Counted from the first letter of the stretch, positions 44,229 through 53,898 are shown. The stretch: DNA of 64,000 nucleotides from Actinoplanes sp040639655 (GCF_040639655.1 NZ_JBFAAI010000023.1:73779-137778); one strand, 5' to 3'. The notes: generated from the sequence alone by a model not told the origin. Numbers and translations are program-made.

Positions 44229-44466
44229 CGGGGCATCGTACAAGCGCTCCGCTTCAGTACTTGTTACGACAACGTCTCCCGCGTTGCCGTCACCGCGTGG
44301 ACACACGACGTGACCCCTTCCCGCCGCCTCCGGTCCACCACAGCACACGGTCCGGCGCGGACGGGTCACAAGTCCCTCATCCGTACGACATGACGATCAC
44401 GCGAGGTGGAGACCGTCCCGCCATGCCGTCACTCCGGCGAGGTGGTTCGGCGGAACGGTCGCCACG

Positions 44467-45768
44467 TCAGACGTGAGCCTCCTCGGTGGAGTGCTCGGGG
44501 AGCGGCCGCAGACGGAGTTTGGTGATCGCCCGGCCGGTGATCTCGACGACCTCGGCGGTGTGCCCGTCGATGGCGACCGTCTCACCGGTGACGGTCGGGA
44601 TGTGGCCGAGACGGGCCAGGACCAGACCGGCGACCGTCGTGTAGTCGCCGGCGTCGGTCTCCTCGATGTCGACACCGATGTCCGGCAGGTCGTGGATCGG
44701 GAAGGTACCGGGCAGCAGCATCGCCCCGTCCTCCTCGTGGATCACCGACTGCACGTCCCGATCGCTCTCGTCGTAGATCTCACCGACGACCTCCTCGACC
44801 AGGTCCTCCATGGTGACGATGCCGTCGATGGCGCCGCGCTCGTCGACGACCAGGGCGAACTGCTGGCGCTGGACGCGCAGCTGGCGCATGGCGTCGGACA
44901 CCTTCAGCGTCTCGGGAAGGAACAGCGGGGTGAACATGTGGTCCCGGACCAGACCGCCGGCGGTGATCAGGTCCCGCAGATGCACGACACCGAGCACGTC
45001 GTCGAGGCCCATCGGGCCGGTGACCGGGGCCCGCGAGTGGCCCACCTCGACGAGCCGCGCCAGAGCCTCGGGAGCCGGCAGGTCGGCGGGAAGGATCAGC
45101 ACGTCGCGGCGCGGGATGAGGATCTCGCGCAGGATCCGGTCGGCGATCTCGAAGGCGCCGCTGATGATGGTGCGCTGCTCGGCGGTGATGTCCTGCTGAG
45201 CGGCGACCATGTCGCGGATCTCCTCCGTGCTGACCTCCTCACGGCCGGCGTCCGGGTCACCACCGGTCAGGCGCACGACCAGGTCGGTGGACTTGCCGAG
45301 CAGCCAGACGACCGGGCGGGAGAGCGTGGCCAGCACGTCGAGGGGACGGGCGACGAGCATCGCCCAGCCCTCGGCCCGCTGCATCGCGATGCGCTTGGGC
45401 GCCAGCTCGCCGACGACCAGGGTGAAGAAGGTCAGGACGATGGTGACGAGGACGATCGACACCGGCCTCGCGGCGGTGCCGAGGAAGCCGAGCGGTTCGA
45501 TCAGCGGCTGTGCCAGTGACACCGCCGCGGCAGCCGAGGCGAGGAAACCCGCCAGGGTGATGCCGATCTGAATGGTTGCGAGAAACCGGTTGGGATCCCG
45601 CGCCAGCTTGGCGAGGGTCCTTCCGGTGCGGGACTGCCGCTCGAGACGCTGCAACTGGCTCTCCCGGAGTGAGATGAGAGCCATCTCGCTTCCGGAGAAC
45701 ACCGCGTTGAGCAGCACCAGCACCACGACCAGGACAACTTGCCAGCCGTATCCGCCCACGGCGGACAT
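44467..45768 (-). CDS. CNNM/CorC-type membrane protein with CBS domains
   Basis: 433 residues from ATG 45768 (AAGGAG three bases upstream; spacing is short, and GTG 45780 is an alternative). The DUF21 membrane domain starts GYGWQVVLVVVLVLLNAVFSGSEMALISLRESQL, with three or four helices. A CBS pair follows (EILIPRRDVLILPADLPAPEALARLVEVGHSRAPV; QFALVVDERGAIDGIVTMEDLVEEVVGEI) and a CorC/HlyC C-terminal domain (GTFPIHDLPDIGVDIEETDAGDYTTVAGLVLARLG). This architecture belongs to proteins linked to magnesium/cobalt efflux or tolerance. The name hemolysin sometimes given is historical. Confidence 0.92.
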   Translation of the reverse strand: MSAVGGYGWQVVLVVVLVLLNAVFSGSEMALISLRESQLQRLERQSRTGRTLAKLARDPNRFLATIQIGITLAGFLASAAAAVSLAQPLIEPLGFLGTAARPVSIVLVTIVLTFFTLVVGELAPKRIAMQRAEGWAMLVARPLDVLATLSRPVVWLLGKSTDLVVRLTGGDPDAGREEVSTEEIRDMVAAQQDITAEQRTIISGAFEIADRILREILIPRRDVLILPADLPAPEALARLVEVGHSRAPVTGPMGLDDVLGVVHLRDLITAGGLVRDHMFTPLFLPETLKVSDAMRQLRVQRQQFALVVDERGAIDGIVTMEDLVEEVVGEIYDESDRDVQSVIHEEDGAMLLPGTFPIHDLPDIGVDIEETDAGDYTTVAGLVLARLGHIPTVTGETVAIDGHTAEVVEITGRAITKLRLRPLPEHSTEEAHV

Positions 45769-45868
45769 CAACTCCTTCACTAAGAGACGAAGGTCCCAGG
45801 CTACCCAGCATTGCTGGAGGACTTCCCAGGATGGCACCGCCGCAAGCGTGGCGCGAGTCGAAGATCAC

Positions 45869-47633
45869 CTAAGCAGGGGCGACCGCGTCGGCCTCGAGGA
45901 TGAACACCGAACCTCCGGCGGGGTTCGGCTCGTGCCGTACGCTGCCGTGGTTGGCCTCGGCCAGGGCCCGGACGATGTAGAGACCGAGACCGGTGCCGCG
46001 GACCTGGCCGGCGTCGCGTTCGGCACGGCTGAGCCGGTCGAACAGGCGCGGCCGGAATTCCTCCGGCACGCCGAGCCCCTGGTCCTCGACCCGTAGCCGC
46101 AACCGGCCGGGGTCCACCTCGGAGATCCGGATCGCGGTCGCGCCACCGGCGTACTTCGTGGCGTTGGACAGCAGATTGACCAGAATCTGCTGCAGATGGC
46201 CCGGGTTGAAGCGGATCGTGGCGTCCGGGCCGAGGACCGGGACCCCGGGGTTCCCGCTGTTCGCCAGAGCCTGCGCGATCCCGGCCCGCAGGCGGACCTC
46301 GCCGCGGACCGCGGACAGGCCGCCGGCGTCGATGCTCACCATGGACAGCACCTCCCGGACGATCTCGTCGAGGCGCTGGGCCTGCCGGCTGATCACCGCG
46401 ATCGGCCCGGCCGCCGGGTGGTCCGCACCGAACTCGTCGGCGAGCAGGTCGGTGTAGCCCATGATGGCCGACAACGGGTTGCTGATCTCGTGCCCGAGCA
46501 TCCCGATGATGTCGAGTTTCAGGTGATTGGCGACCTCGAGCGCGGTGTTGCGCTCAGCGAGGGCAGCGGCGGCCTGGTCCCGGGCCCGTTCGGCGATCCG
46601 GCGCTGGGAGATGTCGGTGGCCACCACGATCAGGTGCTCCGGCCGGTCCTGGGCGTCACGGACGAGCGAGACGGTGGCCTCGGCGTCGATCCAGTGGCCG
46701 TCGGCGTGCCGCAGCCGGATCTCGTGCGTGTAGGAGGTGTCCTCGCCGGCGAACAGTCCGGCGATCCGGTGCTGACCGAACGCCATGTCCTCGGGGTGCA
46801 CCAGGTCGCCGTCCCGGTTCTGACCGATCAGATCCTCGGGCCGGTGGCCGAGCATGTCGGCGAACGCACGGTTCACCGCGATCAGCGTCCCGTCCAGGGC
46901 CCGGATCAACTGGCCGGCGGCGGAATGGGTGAACTGGGCCCGGAACCGTTGCTCGTTGAGAGCGACGGCGTTGCTCGTTGAGAGCGACGGCCTGCTCGGC
47001 GGCGCGCGCCGCGGTGACGTCGGTGTTGATCTCCAGCACCTCCGGCTCGTCACCGGACGAGTGCACGGGCGCGCAGACGACCTGACGGCAGAGCACGGTG
47101 ACGACCCGGCCGGCGGCGGTGAGCCGCCGCATCTGGCCCTCCCAGTGCCCGTCCCGTTCCAGGGCGGCCAGCTGCTCGGCAACCGAGCCACCGTCCTCGA
47201 CCGCGGTGCTGAGCAGCAGGTGGGTACGCCGCCCGCGGGCCGCGTCGGCGGACCAGCCGTAGAGGCGCTGGGCGCCGCTGTTCCACCACAGGATGGTGCC
47301 GTCGAGGCGGCGCACGATCACCGCGGCCGGGATCAGGTCGAGCAGCGCGGCCTGCTGGTGCAGCCGGGCCTCTCCGGTCGCGAGGAACCGGGCCAGCCCG
47401 GCGGTGTGCGCCTCCCGCAGCTCGGCCGGGATCAGCGTCTCGGTGAGTGACCGGCCGACCAGCTCACCGGCGGTCCAGCCGAGCAGGCCGGCGGCGGAGT
47501 CGTTCCAGGTCCGGATGACGCCGTCGCCGTCGATCGCGACGAAGCCGGTCGGCCCGGTCGAGATGACCTGCCGCAGCAACTCCAGCTCCGCGCGCTCCGA
47601 CGCGTCGAGTTCATCGACCTCGGGACTCCGCAT
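45869..47633 (-). pseudogene. PAS histidine kinase interrupted by a 22-bp tandem duplication
   Basis: From ATG 47633 the frame gives two PAS domains (VISTGPTGFVAIDGDGVIRTWNDSAAGLLGW; LDLIPAAVIVRRLDGTILWWN) up to AEQAVALNEQR near 46960. There an extra exact 22-bp copy shifts the frame. The second frame resumes VALNEQRFRAQFTHSAAGQL with a third PAS (GTLIAVNRAFADMLGHRPEDL), HisKA (DIIGMLGHEISNPLSAIMGY), and HATPase_c (VNLLSNATKYAGG, VEDQGLGVPEE, GTGLGLYIVRALAEA). Removing one copy restores a continuous kinase of about 580 residues. Both halves are otherwise well kept, so the break is recent or a sequencing/assembly fault, or is reversible. Confidence 0.88.
46948..46991 (-). repeat. Exact 22-bp tandem duplication causing a frameshift
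   Basis: Copies at 46948-46969 and 46970-46991 are identical (start GTTGCTCGTTGAGAGC on the plus strand). Length is not a multiple of three, so the kinase frame is broken. Confidence 0.97.
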
Positions 47634-47681
47634 CGCTTCACCACCCCCGTCTCCTGGCGCCAAGGGTGATGATCGGCAGAG

Positions 47682-48272
47682 TCACGGACCATCTGAGACG
47701 AGCCCACGATCCGGCTGAAACACCCCTTCCAGCACGAGATCGACGGACCGGTCGGCGGCGGCGCGGGCGGCGTCCACGTCGTCGGTCCCCTCGGCGACGC
47801 CCTGCACCATGGTGAACAGCAGGGACAGGTCCTCGGGGACCAGATCGGCGCGGACGTACCCGTGGTCGCGGGCGGCGCTCATCGGCGCGGCGAAGGCGGC
47901 GATCACCCGTTGCCGGTAGCGCTCCTGGAGCGTGTTGTCCAAGCGGCGCACCAGCTTGACCAGGCCACGCAGCTCGATCTGGGAGTGCAGCGTCTCGCGC
48001 AGCAGGTCACGGAAGCCGGCCGGGTGCCCGGAGTGGGCGGCCACCCGGAGCTCCAGGAGTTCGAGCTGGTACGCGAGCACCGCCGTGGTCAGCGCGTGCC
48101 GGTCGGCGAAGTGCCGGTAGAGGGTGGCCTGGCCGACGCCGGCGCGGCGGGCGATCTCGGGCATCAGGGCGACGGCACCGTCCTCGGCCAGCACCTCGCT
48201 GGCAGCCTCGAGGATGGCCGCACGGTTGCGCTGGGCGTCGCGCCGACGCGTTGCCGGGGTTCCGTAGAGCAC
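47682..48272 (-). CDS. TetR-family transcriptional regulator
   Basis: 196 residues from GTG 48272, which has AAGGGGG about five bases upstream; GTG 48278 is also possible. The DNA-binding domain reads RAAILEAASEVLAEDGAVALMPEIARRAGVGQATLYRHFADRHAL, a textbook TetR helix-turn-helix. The C-terminal part fits the SbtR-like ligand domain. It is divergent from the secreted CocE-like hydrolase gene, with an 18-bp palindrome in between, so it probably represses itself and the hydrolase. The ligand is unknown. Confidence 0.93.
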   Translation of the reverse strand: MLYGTPATRRRDAQRNRAAILEAASEVLAEDGAVALMPEIARRAGVGQATLYRHFADRHALTTAVLAYQLELLELRVAAHSGHPAGFRDLLRETLHSQIELRGLVKLVRRLDNTLQERYRQRVIAAFAAPMSAARDHGYVRADLVPEDLSLLFTMVQGVAEGTDDVDAARAAADRSVDLVLEGVFQPDRGLVSDGP

Positions 48273-48299
48273 CTGCACCCCCTTGCTACCGACGAGTTA

Positions 48300-48317
48300 C
48301 GTTACTTGCTAGTAACG
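48300..48317. promoter_or_regulatory. Palindromic operator for the divergent TetR regulator
   Basis: CGTTACT and AGTAACG form 7-bp perfect arms around TGCT. Another GTTAC half lies just to the left (48296-48300). The position is 28 bases before the TetR start and about 80 before the hydrolase start. Confidence 0.8.
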
Positions 48318-48395
48318 AGAATGTCACCATCTTCAAATTCTCGGAACCGCTTCCTACGCTGCCGCCACGTTCGCTGCCTCCATCGAGGAGTGTTG

Positions 48396-49955
48396 ATGGC
48401 GCTTCGCCGCTTGCTCACCATGTTCGCCGCCGCGGTCCTGACGGCGACCACGCTCACCATCGCCTCGCCGGCCCACGCCGCCGCCGGCACCACCGGGTTC
48501 AAGGCCGTCGAGATCACCGGTGACGGCGGGGTCGCCCTCAAGGCCAACGTCATCGCGCCGTCCGCGAGCGGGCGCCACCCGGCCGTGATCCTCCCGTCCA
48601 GCTGGGGGCTCAACGACCTGGAGTACCTCGCCCAGGCCAGGATCCTCGCCGGGCGCGGGTACGTGGTGGTCTCGTACACCCCGCGCGGCTGGTGGCTGTC
48701 CGGCGGGCAGATCGACACCGCCGGCCCCAAGGACATGGCCGATCTGAGCAAGGTCGTCGACTGGACCATCGCGAACACCGCCACCGACCCGGCCCGGATC
48801 GGGGCGGCCGGCATCTCGTACGGGGCCGGGATCAGTCTGCTCGGAGCGGCGTTCGACAGCCGGATCCGCGTGGTCGGCGTGCTCAGCGGCTGGACCGACC
48901 TGGTGTACTCGCTGTACGCCGACCAGACCCGGCATCGCCAGTCGGCCGGCCTGCTGGAACTGGCCGCGAAAATCGTCGGCAAGCCGAGCGCGGACCTGAC
49001 CGCCAACATGGCCGACTTCAACGCCGGCACCGACGTGGCCGGGGTGATGGCCTGGGCGAAGGTACGCTCGGCGGCCACCTACGTCGACCGGATCAACGCG
49101 AACAATCCGGCCGTGCTGATCGCCAACGGCTGGGGCGACACGTTCTTCCCGCCCAACCAGCTTGTCGACTTCTACGGCCGGCTGACCACCCCCAAGCGTC
49201 TCGAACTGCGCCCCGGCGACCACGCGATCGCCGAACTGACCGGCGTGCTGGGGCTGCCGAACGAGGTCTGGACGAGCCTCTACTCCTGGCTCGACACCCA
49301 CCTGGCCAGCGGCACGACCGCCGCGAACCCGATCCACCTCAAGCCGCTGAACGCCGCCGCCGAGTCCTACCCGGCCTGGTCGGCGCAGACCTCCTCGACC
49401 GCCCGCCACGGCCTCGGCCGGATCCGCGCCCTGGACGGCACCGGCCTGCTCGGCGGCGCGGTCAGCTCCGGCTGGACCAAGACCCTGCCGGCCGACCGGG
49501 ACACCGTCGCGAGCGGCGGGGTGGTGCTGATCACCAACGGCGCCGCGGCCATCACCGGCGAGCAGCCGCGCATCTGGCTGCCGTTCGTGGATCGCGGCCG
49601 GGCCGGCGTCTGGGCGGCCCAGCGGCGGTCGTCGGCGCAGCGGATCCGCGGCATCCCGGAACTGCACCTGGAACTGACCGGAACCGAGTCCACCGGCACC
49701 GTGATCGCCTACCTCTACGACCTCGACGCGGTCGGCAACGCCGAACTGATCACGCACGCGCCGGTGACGTGGCTCAGCGGCTCCGGCAGCCGCAGCGTCG
49801 ACCTGCGCTTCCCGGCCACCGCCTACGACGTGCCGGCCGGGCATTCACTGACCCTCGTGGTGGACACCGTCGACCCGCTCTACTACGACGAGAACGCGCC
49901 CGGCGACTCCGTCACCATCGCCGGCGGATCGTACGTGGACATCCCTCTCCGCTGA
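48396..49955 (+). CDS. Secreted CocE/NonD-type X-Pro dipeptidyl-peptidase-like hydrolase
   Basis: 519 residues, ATG 48396 with GAGGAG upstream. Signal peptide to about residue 29 (TIASPAHAAA). The alpha/beta-hydrolase domain carries the nucleophile in AAGISYGAGISLLG (S141), the Asp in NGWGDTFFPPNQL (D248) and His in LRPGDHAIAEL (H276). RGYVVVSYTPRGWWLSGG is the typical CocE-side segment. The last 190 residues are the jelly-roll C-terminal domain of the family. Substrates range from X-Pro peptides to acyl esters; the exact one is unknown. Divergent TetR control is likely. A 15-bp tandem repeat and a terminator follow. Confidence 0.9.
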   Translation: MALRRLLTMFAAAVLTATTLTIASPAHAAAGTTGFKAVEITGDGGVALKANVIAPSASGRHPAVILPSSWGLNDLEYLAQARILAGRGYVVVSYTPRGWWLSGGQIDTAGPKDMADLSKVVDWTIANTATDPARIGAAGISYGAGISLLGAAFDSRIRVVGVLSGWTDLVYSLYADQTRHRQSAGLLELAAKIVGKPSADLTANMADFNAGTDVAGVMAWAKVRSAATYVDRINANNPAVLIANGWGDTFFPPNQLVDFYGRLTTPKRLELRPGDHAIAELTGVLGLPNEVWTSLYSWLDTHLASGTTAANPIHLKPLNAAAESYPAWSAQTSSTARHGLGRIRALDGTGLLGGAVSSGWTKTLPADRDTVASGGVVLITNGAAAITGEQPRIWLPFVDRGRAGVWAAQRRSSAQRIRGIPELHLELTGTESTGTVIAYLYDLDAVGNAELITHAPVTWLSGSGSRSVDLRFPATAYDVPAGHSLTLVVDTVDPLYYDENAPGDSVTIAGGSYVDIPLR

Positions 49956-49991
49956 CGGACGCTCCACTGACCGACGCTCCACTGACCGACG
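49952..49991 (+). repeat. 15-bp tandem repeat at the end of the hydrolase gene
   Basis: Units CTGACGGACGCTCCA (49952-49966) and CTGACCGACGCTCCA (49967-49981), then a partial third CTGACCGACG. The first unit contains the stop codon. Confidence 0.9.
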
Positions 49992-49992
49992 T

Positions 49993-50029
49993 GAGGATGG
50001 GTCACCGGCCGGGCCGGTTGCCCATCCTC
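49993..50029 (+). terminator. Hairpin terminator after the hydrolase
   Basis: GAGGATGGG (49993-50001) pairs with CCCATCCTC (50021-50029), and the interior ACCGGCC..GCCGGTT pairs further, giving a long GC-rich stem. Confidence 0.85.
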
Positions 50030-50358
50030 GTCTGCACCTGCCCCGCCGCGGGACCGGGCTGATCGCGGGCCGGGAGGGGTGCTCGCCGTACGAATGCCCC
50101 AGCGTGTGGGCCGGGACACACCCATAAGGGTGCGCCACGCGGAAGGCGTGGATGGCCCGCTTCGCCCGATCAGACGGATCGCGGGGAAACTGCGGCGCGT
50201 CGCGTCCTGCGTCGCCGAGGCGACACTTCCGGTCCTGGTCACAGTGGAGAGTCGGATGCACGCTGTGAGTGATATCAGCATCGCGCGGCGGGCCGCTCAA
50301 GCTACTGTCCACTCAGGATCTGAGCAGCGTGAACAGCATCAAAACACGGGGTGAAGGC
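50030..50358. other. Region upstream of the Ser/Thr kinase
   Basis: About 330 bases with no gene I can support. A small hairpin (CCACGC..GCGTGG) occurs near 50131-50148. The kinase promoter is probably close to its 3' end. Short frames on both strands here read as non-coding. Confidence 0.4.
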
Positions 50359-51804
50359 ATGACCGCGGTAGGAGAGGTCGTCGGAGGGCGTTATCGGCTT
50401 GTCCGGCCGCTCGTCTCCGGTCGGACGAGCCGCATCTGGCTGGCTTCCGACGAAGGGGCCGGGGGCGGCGAGGCCCGTCCGGGCTGGGTGGTGGTCAAAC
50501 ACTGCGTCATTCCGCAGGGGCTGACCCGGGGACAGCACGAGCTGATCCGCGACTGGGTGCTGCCGGAGGCGGTCGCCGCCGCCCGGGTGCGCCATCCCCA
50601 CGTGATCCGCGCCCTGGACGTGCTGCCCGCCTGGGACGGGCCGTGGCTGGTGATGGAGTACCTTCCGTTCCGTTCGCTGCAGCAGCTCATCGAGGAGTCC
50701 GGCCCGCTCCCGCCGGCCCGGGTCGCCCGGATCGGGCTGGCCCTGCTGTCCGCGCTGGCGGCGGCCGGGCGGGCGGGAGTGCTGCACCTGGACGTGAAAC
50801 CGGACAACGTGCTGATCGCGGGGGACGGCCGGCCGGTGCTCACCGACTTCAGCCCGACGGTCACCCCCAACGGGATCCGTACCCTGGCCGACGCCGGCAT
50901 CATCCTGGGCTCCCCCAAGTACATCGCCCCCGAGCGGATCTTCGACCACCTCACCGACGAGCGGGCCGACCTGTGGTCCCTAGGCGCGACGCTGTACCAC
51001 GCCGTCGAGGGCCATCCCCCGTTCCAGCGAGCCACCACTGCGGAAGTGCTGCACGCGGTCGGCAAGGCCAAGCCGGAGGCGCCGCGCCGCGCCGGCCGGC
51101 TGACGCCGGTGCTGGCCGGGCTGCTGCGCCGCGATCCAGCGGCCCGGATGACGGCGGCCGAGGCGGAGCAGGCTCTGCGCGCCGTCGCGGATGCCGGTCG
51201 CCGGCCACGTTCGGCGGCTCTGCGACGGATCCCGTCGATCGCCGCGGCGGTGGCGGTCGCCACGACGCTCACCGCGGTCGCGGCAACGGCGGAGGGCGAG
51301 ACCCGCGCGGCCACGACCTACCCGTCCCCGTCCGCATCGGCGCCCGCACCGGGCGGTGGGACCAAGGACACCCCGCTGCCGACGGGTTTCCGCTGGTGGA
51401 CGGAGCCCGGCGGGTACCGGGTGGCCGTGCCGGTCGGCTGGCGCCGGGACGCGTCCGCCGCCGGGCTGACGTTCCGGGCCGGACGGGACCGCGCGATGCT
51501 CGCCATCACCCCGCTGCCGGAGACGCCCGCCGATGTGGTCGCCGCGTTGCAGGAGGCGGAGCTGAAAGGCGGCCTGGACGACTACGAGCGCCTGCGCATC
51601 GAGACGCTGCCGGCCAGGTCGGCCGTGTGGGAGTTCACCTTCAAGGACGCTGACGGCACCGCCATGCGGGGGCTGCGCCGGGTGTCCAGCAGCGGCAGCC
51701 GTTCCTACGTGATCGAGTGGCGCGCCACCCGGGACGGCTGGGCCACTCAGCTGACCCGATTCACCGTCGTGCTGGCGTCGTTCGGCCCGCGCCCCGGCGC
51801 CTGA
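50359..51804 (+). CDS. Membrane Ser/Thr protein kinase with altered catalytic motifs
   Basis: 481 residues from ATG 50359 (GTGAAGG upstream). Kinase domain about 10-275: the P-loop is degenerate (LVSGRTSRIW instead of GxGxxG), Lys47 in VVVKH and the C-helix Glu70 are present, the catalytic loop is HLDVKPDN (D145, with Leu where RD kinases have Arg) and the metal motif is TDFSPTV (DFS, not DFG). GSPKYIAPERI is the normal APE region. One transmembrane helix (about 291-309) leads to an extracellular domain of about 160 residues (GFRWWTEPGGYRVAVPVGWRRD) of unknown fold. Activity is possible but not assured. Confidence 0.88.
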   Translation: MTAVGEVVGGRYRLVRPLVSGRTSRIWLASDEGAGGGEARPGWVVVKHCVIPQGLTRGQHELIRDWVLPEAVAAARVRHPHVIRALDVLPAWDGPWLVMEYLPFRSLQQLIEESGPLPPARVARIGLALLSALAAAGRAGVLHLDVKPDNVLIAGDGRPVLTDFSPTVTPNGIRTLADAGIILGSPKYIAPERIFDHLTDERADLWSLGATLYHAVEGHPPFQRATTAEVLHAVGKAKPEAPRRAGRLTPVLAGLLRRDPAARMTAAEAEQALRAVADAGRRPRSAALRRIPSIAAAVAVATTLTAVAATAEGETRAATTYPSPSASAPAPGGGTKDTPLPTGFRWWTEPGGYRVAVPVGWRRDASAAGLTFRAGRDRAMLAITPLPETPADVVAALQEAELKGGLDDYERLRIETLPARSAVWEFTFKDADGTAMRGLRRVSSSGSRSYVIEWRATRDGWATQLTRFTVVLASFGPRPGA

Positions 51805-51817
51805 CGCCGCCACACCC

Positions 51818-51874
51818 CCGGCTGGCTCTGACCGCTGTCTCAGCGTCGCTGCGACAGCGGTCAGAGCCAGCCGG
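51818..51874. terminator. Long perfect hairpin between convergent genes (repeat family copy 3)
   Basis: Arms of 22 bp (51818-51839 and 51853-51874) pair without mismatch and start CCGGCTGGCTCTGACCGC. They contain the same ACCGCTGTC core as copies 1 and 2, followed by TCAGCG in the loop side. It lies between the Ser/Thr kinase and hybrid kinase genes. Confidence 0.85.
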
Positions 51875-51897
51875 ACGGGGTTCGGTGAGGTGCCGCT

Positions 51898-53898
51898 TCA
51901 GCCCGAGAGGCGCGTCGGCGGGCGGAAGGCGGGCAGCCTCTCGCGGTGTGGCCCCGGTTCGGTCCCGGTCCGGCGGGACTCCTCGTCCGTACCCGGAGAG
52001 GAGGGGACGATCTCGGCGATCTTGTGCAGGAGGTCGTGGCCGGTGAAGGGCTTCTCCAGGAAGGCGATGTCGCCGTCGAGAACGTGGGTGGTGCCGAGCA
52101 GGCCGTTGCTGTAACCGGACATGTAGAGCACCGGCAGGGCGGGCACGGTCCGATGGAGGATCTCGGCGAGGCGGCGGCCGGACATCTCCGGCATGATCAC
52201 GTCGGTCAGCAGGGCGTCGCAGCCGTGCTGGCGGAAGAGGGCGAGCGCCTGCTGCCCGCCGGTGGCGGTGAGGACGTGGTAACCGGCTCCGGCGAGGATG
52301 CGGGTGACCACGCGGGCCAGCGCCGGTTCGTCCTCGACCACCAGGATGGTCTGGCCGGAACCGGTGGGCGGCTCGTCCTGGCGCAGCACCGCGGGCACGT
52401 TTCCGCCGGTCGCCGTGGCGATCGGCAGGTAGATGCGGAACGTGGTGCCGACGCCCGGCTCGGAGTAGACGTTGATGCTCCCGCCGGCCTCGGCGACGAT
52501 GCCGTAAACGGTGGACAGGCCCAGTCCGGTGCCCTTGCCGCGTGGCTTCGTGGTGTAGAACGGCTCGAAGATGTGCGCCGCCACGTCCGCGGTCATGCCC
52601 TCACCGGTGTCGCTCACCAGCAGGCGGGCGTACGTCCCGGCGGGTAGCGGCGGCTGCATGTCCAGTTCGCCGCCGTCCAGGGCCGCGACGTTCGCCTCCA
52701 GGACCAGGGTGCCGCCGTCCGGCATCGCGTCCCGGGCGTTGATCGCCAGGTTGAGCAGCACCTGCTGGAGCTGGCCGGGGTCGGCGTGCACCACGACCGG
52801 TTCGGCGGACGGGACCGCGAGCAGGTTGATGTGCTCGCCGATGGTCCGGCCGAGCATCGCGTGCACCTCGGCGATCGCGGCGTTCAGGTCGACGTCCTGC
52901 GGCTGGATGGTGTCGCCGCGGGTGAAGGTGAGCAGCTGGCGGGTCAGGTTGATAGCCCGGTCGGCAGCGCTGCGGACATGCTTCAGGTCGTTCTCCAGCG
53001 CCTCGTTGCCGGCCGCCTCCTCGGCGGCGAAATCGGTGTAGTTGACGATGATCGCCAGGATGTTGTTGAAGTCGTGCGCCACCCCGCCGGCCAGCTTGCC
53101 GAGGCTCTCCATCCGCTGGGCCTGATGGGTACGCTCCTCGATGGCGCGCTGCCGCTCGGCAGCCTCCTTGATGGCGGTGATGTCACGGCCCACCGCGGAG
53201 ATCCCGGTCGGCCGGCCGGAGTGGTCGCGGATCGCCGACACGCTCAGGGACGTCTCGACCGGGGTGCCGTCCTTGCGGAAACGGCGGGTCTCGTACGACA
53301 CCCCCCGCTCCCCACGCCTGATCCGATCCATGATCGCCCGCTGCTCCTCGGCACCGGAGTCGTCGCTCAGCAGGTCGGTCGGCCGGCCGATGATCTCGGC
53401 AGCGGTCCAGCCGAAGAGCCGCTCGGCCCCGCCGTTCCACGCCGTGATGACACCGTCCAGGCTGGCCCCGATGATCGCGTCGTCGGTGTGCTCGACCACG
53501 GCTTCCAGGGTGGCCCGGTGCGCCTCGGCCTCGTCGAGCAGTTTCTGCCGCTGCGGGTCGGTGTACATGGCGCCCATCAGGGTCCGGTCACGCCTGCGGA
53601 CCGTCCAGTAGTAGACGCCGGCCGCCGCAGTGAGTACGTTCCACCAGGCCAGGGCCCAGACCCAGCCGATCGCGACCGAGTGCTCGGCGCGGTCGAGGTT
53701 GGCGAAGGCCAGGTACGCGTGCAGGCCGTGCCCGACCGCGGAGGAGAGGAAGATCAGGGCCGTCGCGACCGCGAGCCGGTTGCTGAGCAGCTGCCCGGCG
53801 CGGGCGACCGGCACCGCGATGGCCACCGTGATCGCCACGTAAGTGATCATGGTGGCCAGGTTTCCCAGCAGAAAAAGCTGTTCCGGCACGGTCGTCAT
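51898..53898 (-). CDS. Hybrid histidine kinase with C-terminal receiver domain
   Basis: About 666 residues from ATG 53898; GTG 53907 is an alternative, no RBS decides. Three N-terminal helices (about 8-100, with GHGLHAYLAFANL between), a PAS domain (VEHTDDAIIGASLDGVITAWNGGAERLFGW, PAC end), HisKA GGVAHDFNNILAIIVNYTDF, HATPase_c (LNLAINARDAMPDGG, DTGEGM, GKGTGLGLSTVYG) and a receiver (ILVVEDEPALARVV, Asp in LLTDVIMPEMSG, Lys in EKPF). The HDFNN H-box and attached receiver are the usual set of NtrB/hybrid-like kinases. A separate output partner must be elsewhere. Confidence 0.92.
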   Translation of the reverse strand: MTTVPEQLFLLGNLATMITYVAITVAIAVPVARAGQLLSNRLAVATALIFLSSAVGHGLHAYLAFANLDRAEHSVAIGWVWALAWWNVLTAAAGVYYWTVRRRDRTLMGAMYTDPQRQKLLDEAEAHRATLEAVVEHTDDAIIGASLDGVITAWNGGAERLFGWTAAEIIGRPTDLLSDDSGAEEQRAIMDRIRRGERGVSYETRRFRKDGTPVETSLSVSAIRDHSGRPTGISAVGRDITAIKEAAERQRAIEERTHQAQRMESLGKLAGGVAHDFNNILAIIVNYTDFAAEEAAGNEALENDLKHVRSAADRAINLTRQLLTFTRGDTIQPQDVDLNAAIAEVHAMLGRTIGEHINLLAVPSAEPVVVHADPGQLQQVLLNLAINARDAMPDGGTLVLEANVAALDGGELDMQPPLPAGTYARLLVSDTGEGMTADVAAHIFEPFYTTKPRGKGTGLGLSTVYGIVAEAGGSINVYSEPGVGTTFRIYLPIATATGGNVPAVLRQDEPPTGSGQTILVVEDEPALARVVTRILAGAGYHVLTATGGQQALALFRQHGCDALLTDVIMPEMSGRRLAEILHRTVPALPVLYMSGYSNGLLGTTHVLDGDIAFLEKPFTGHDLLHKIAEIVPSSPGTDEESRRTGTEPGPHRERLPAFRPPTRLSG

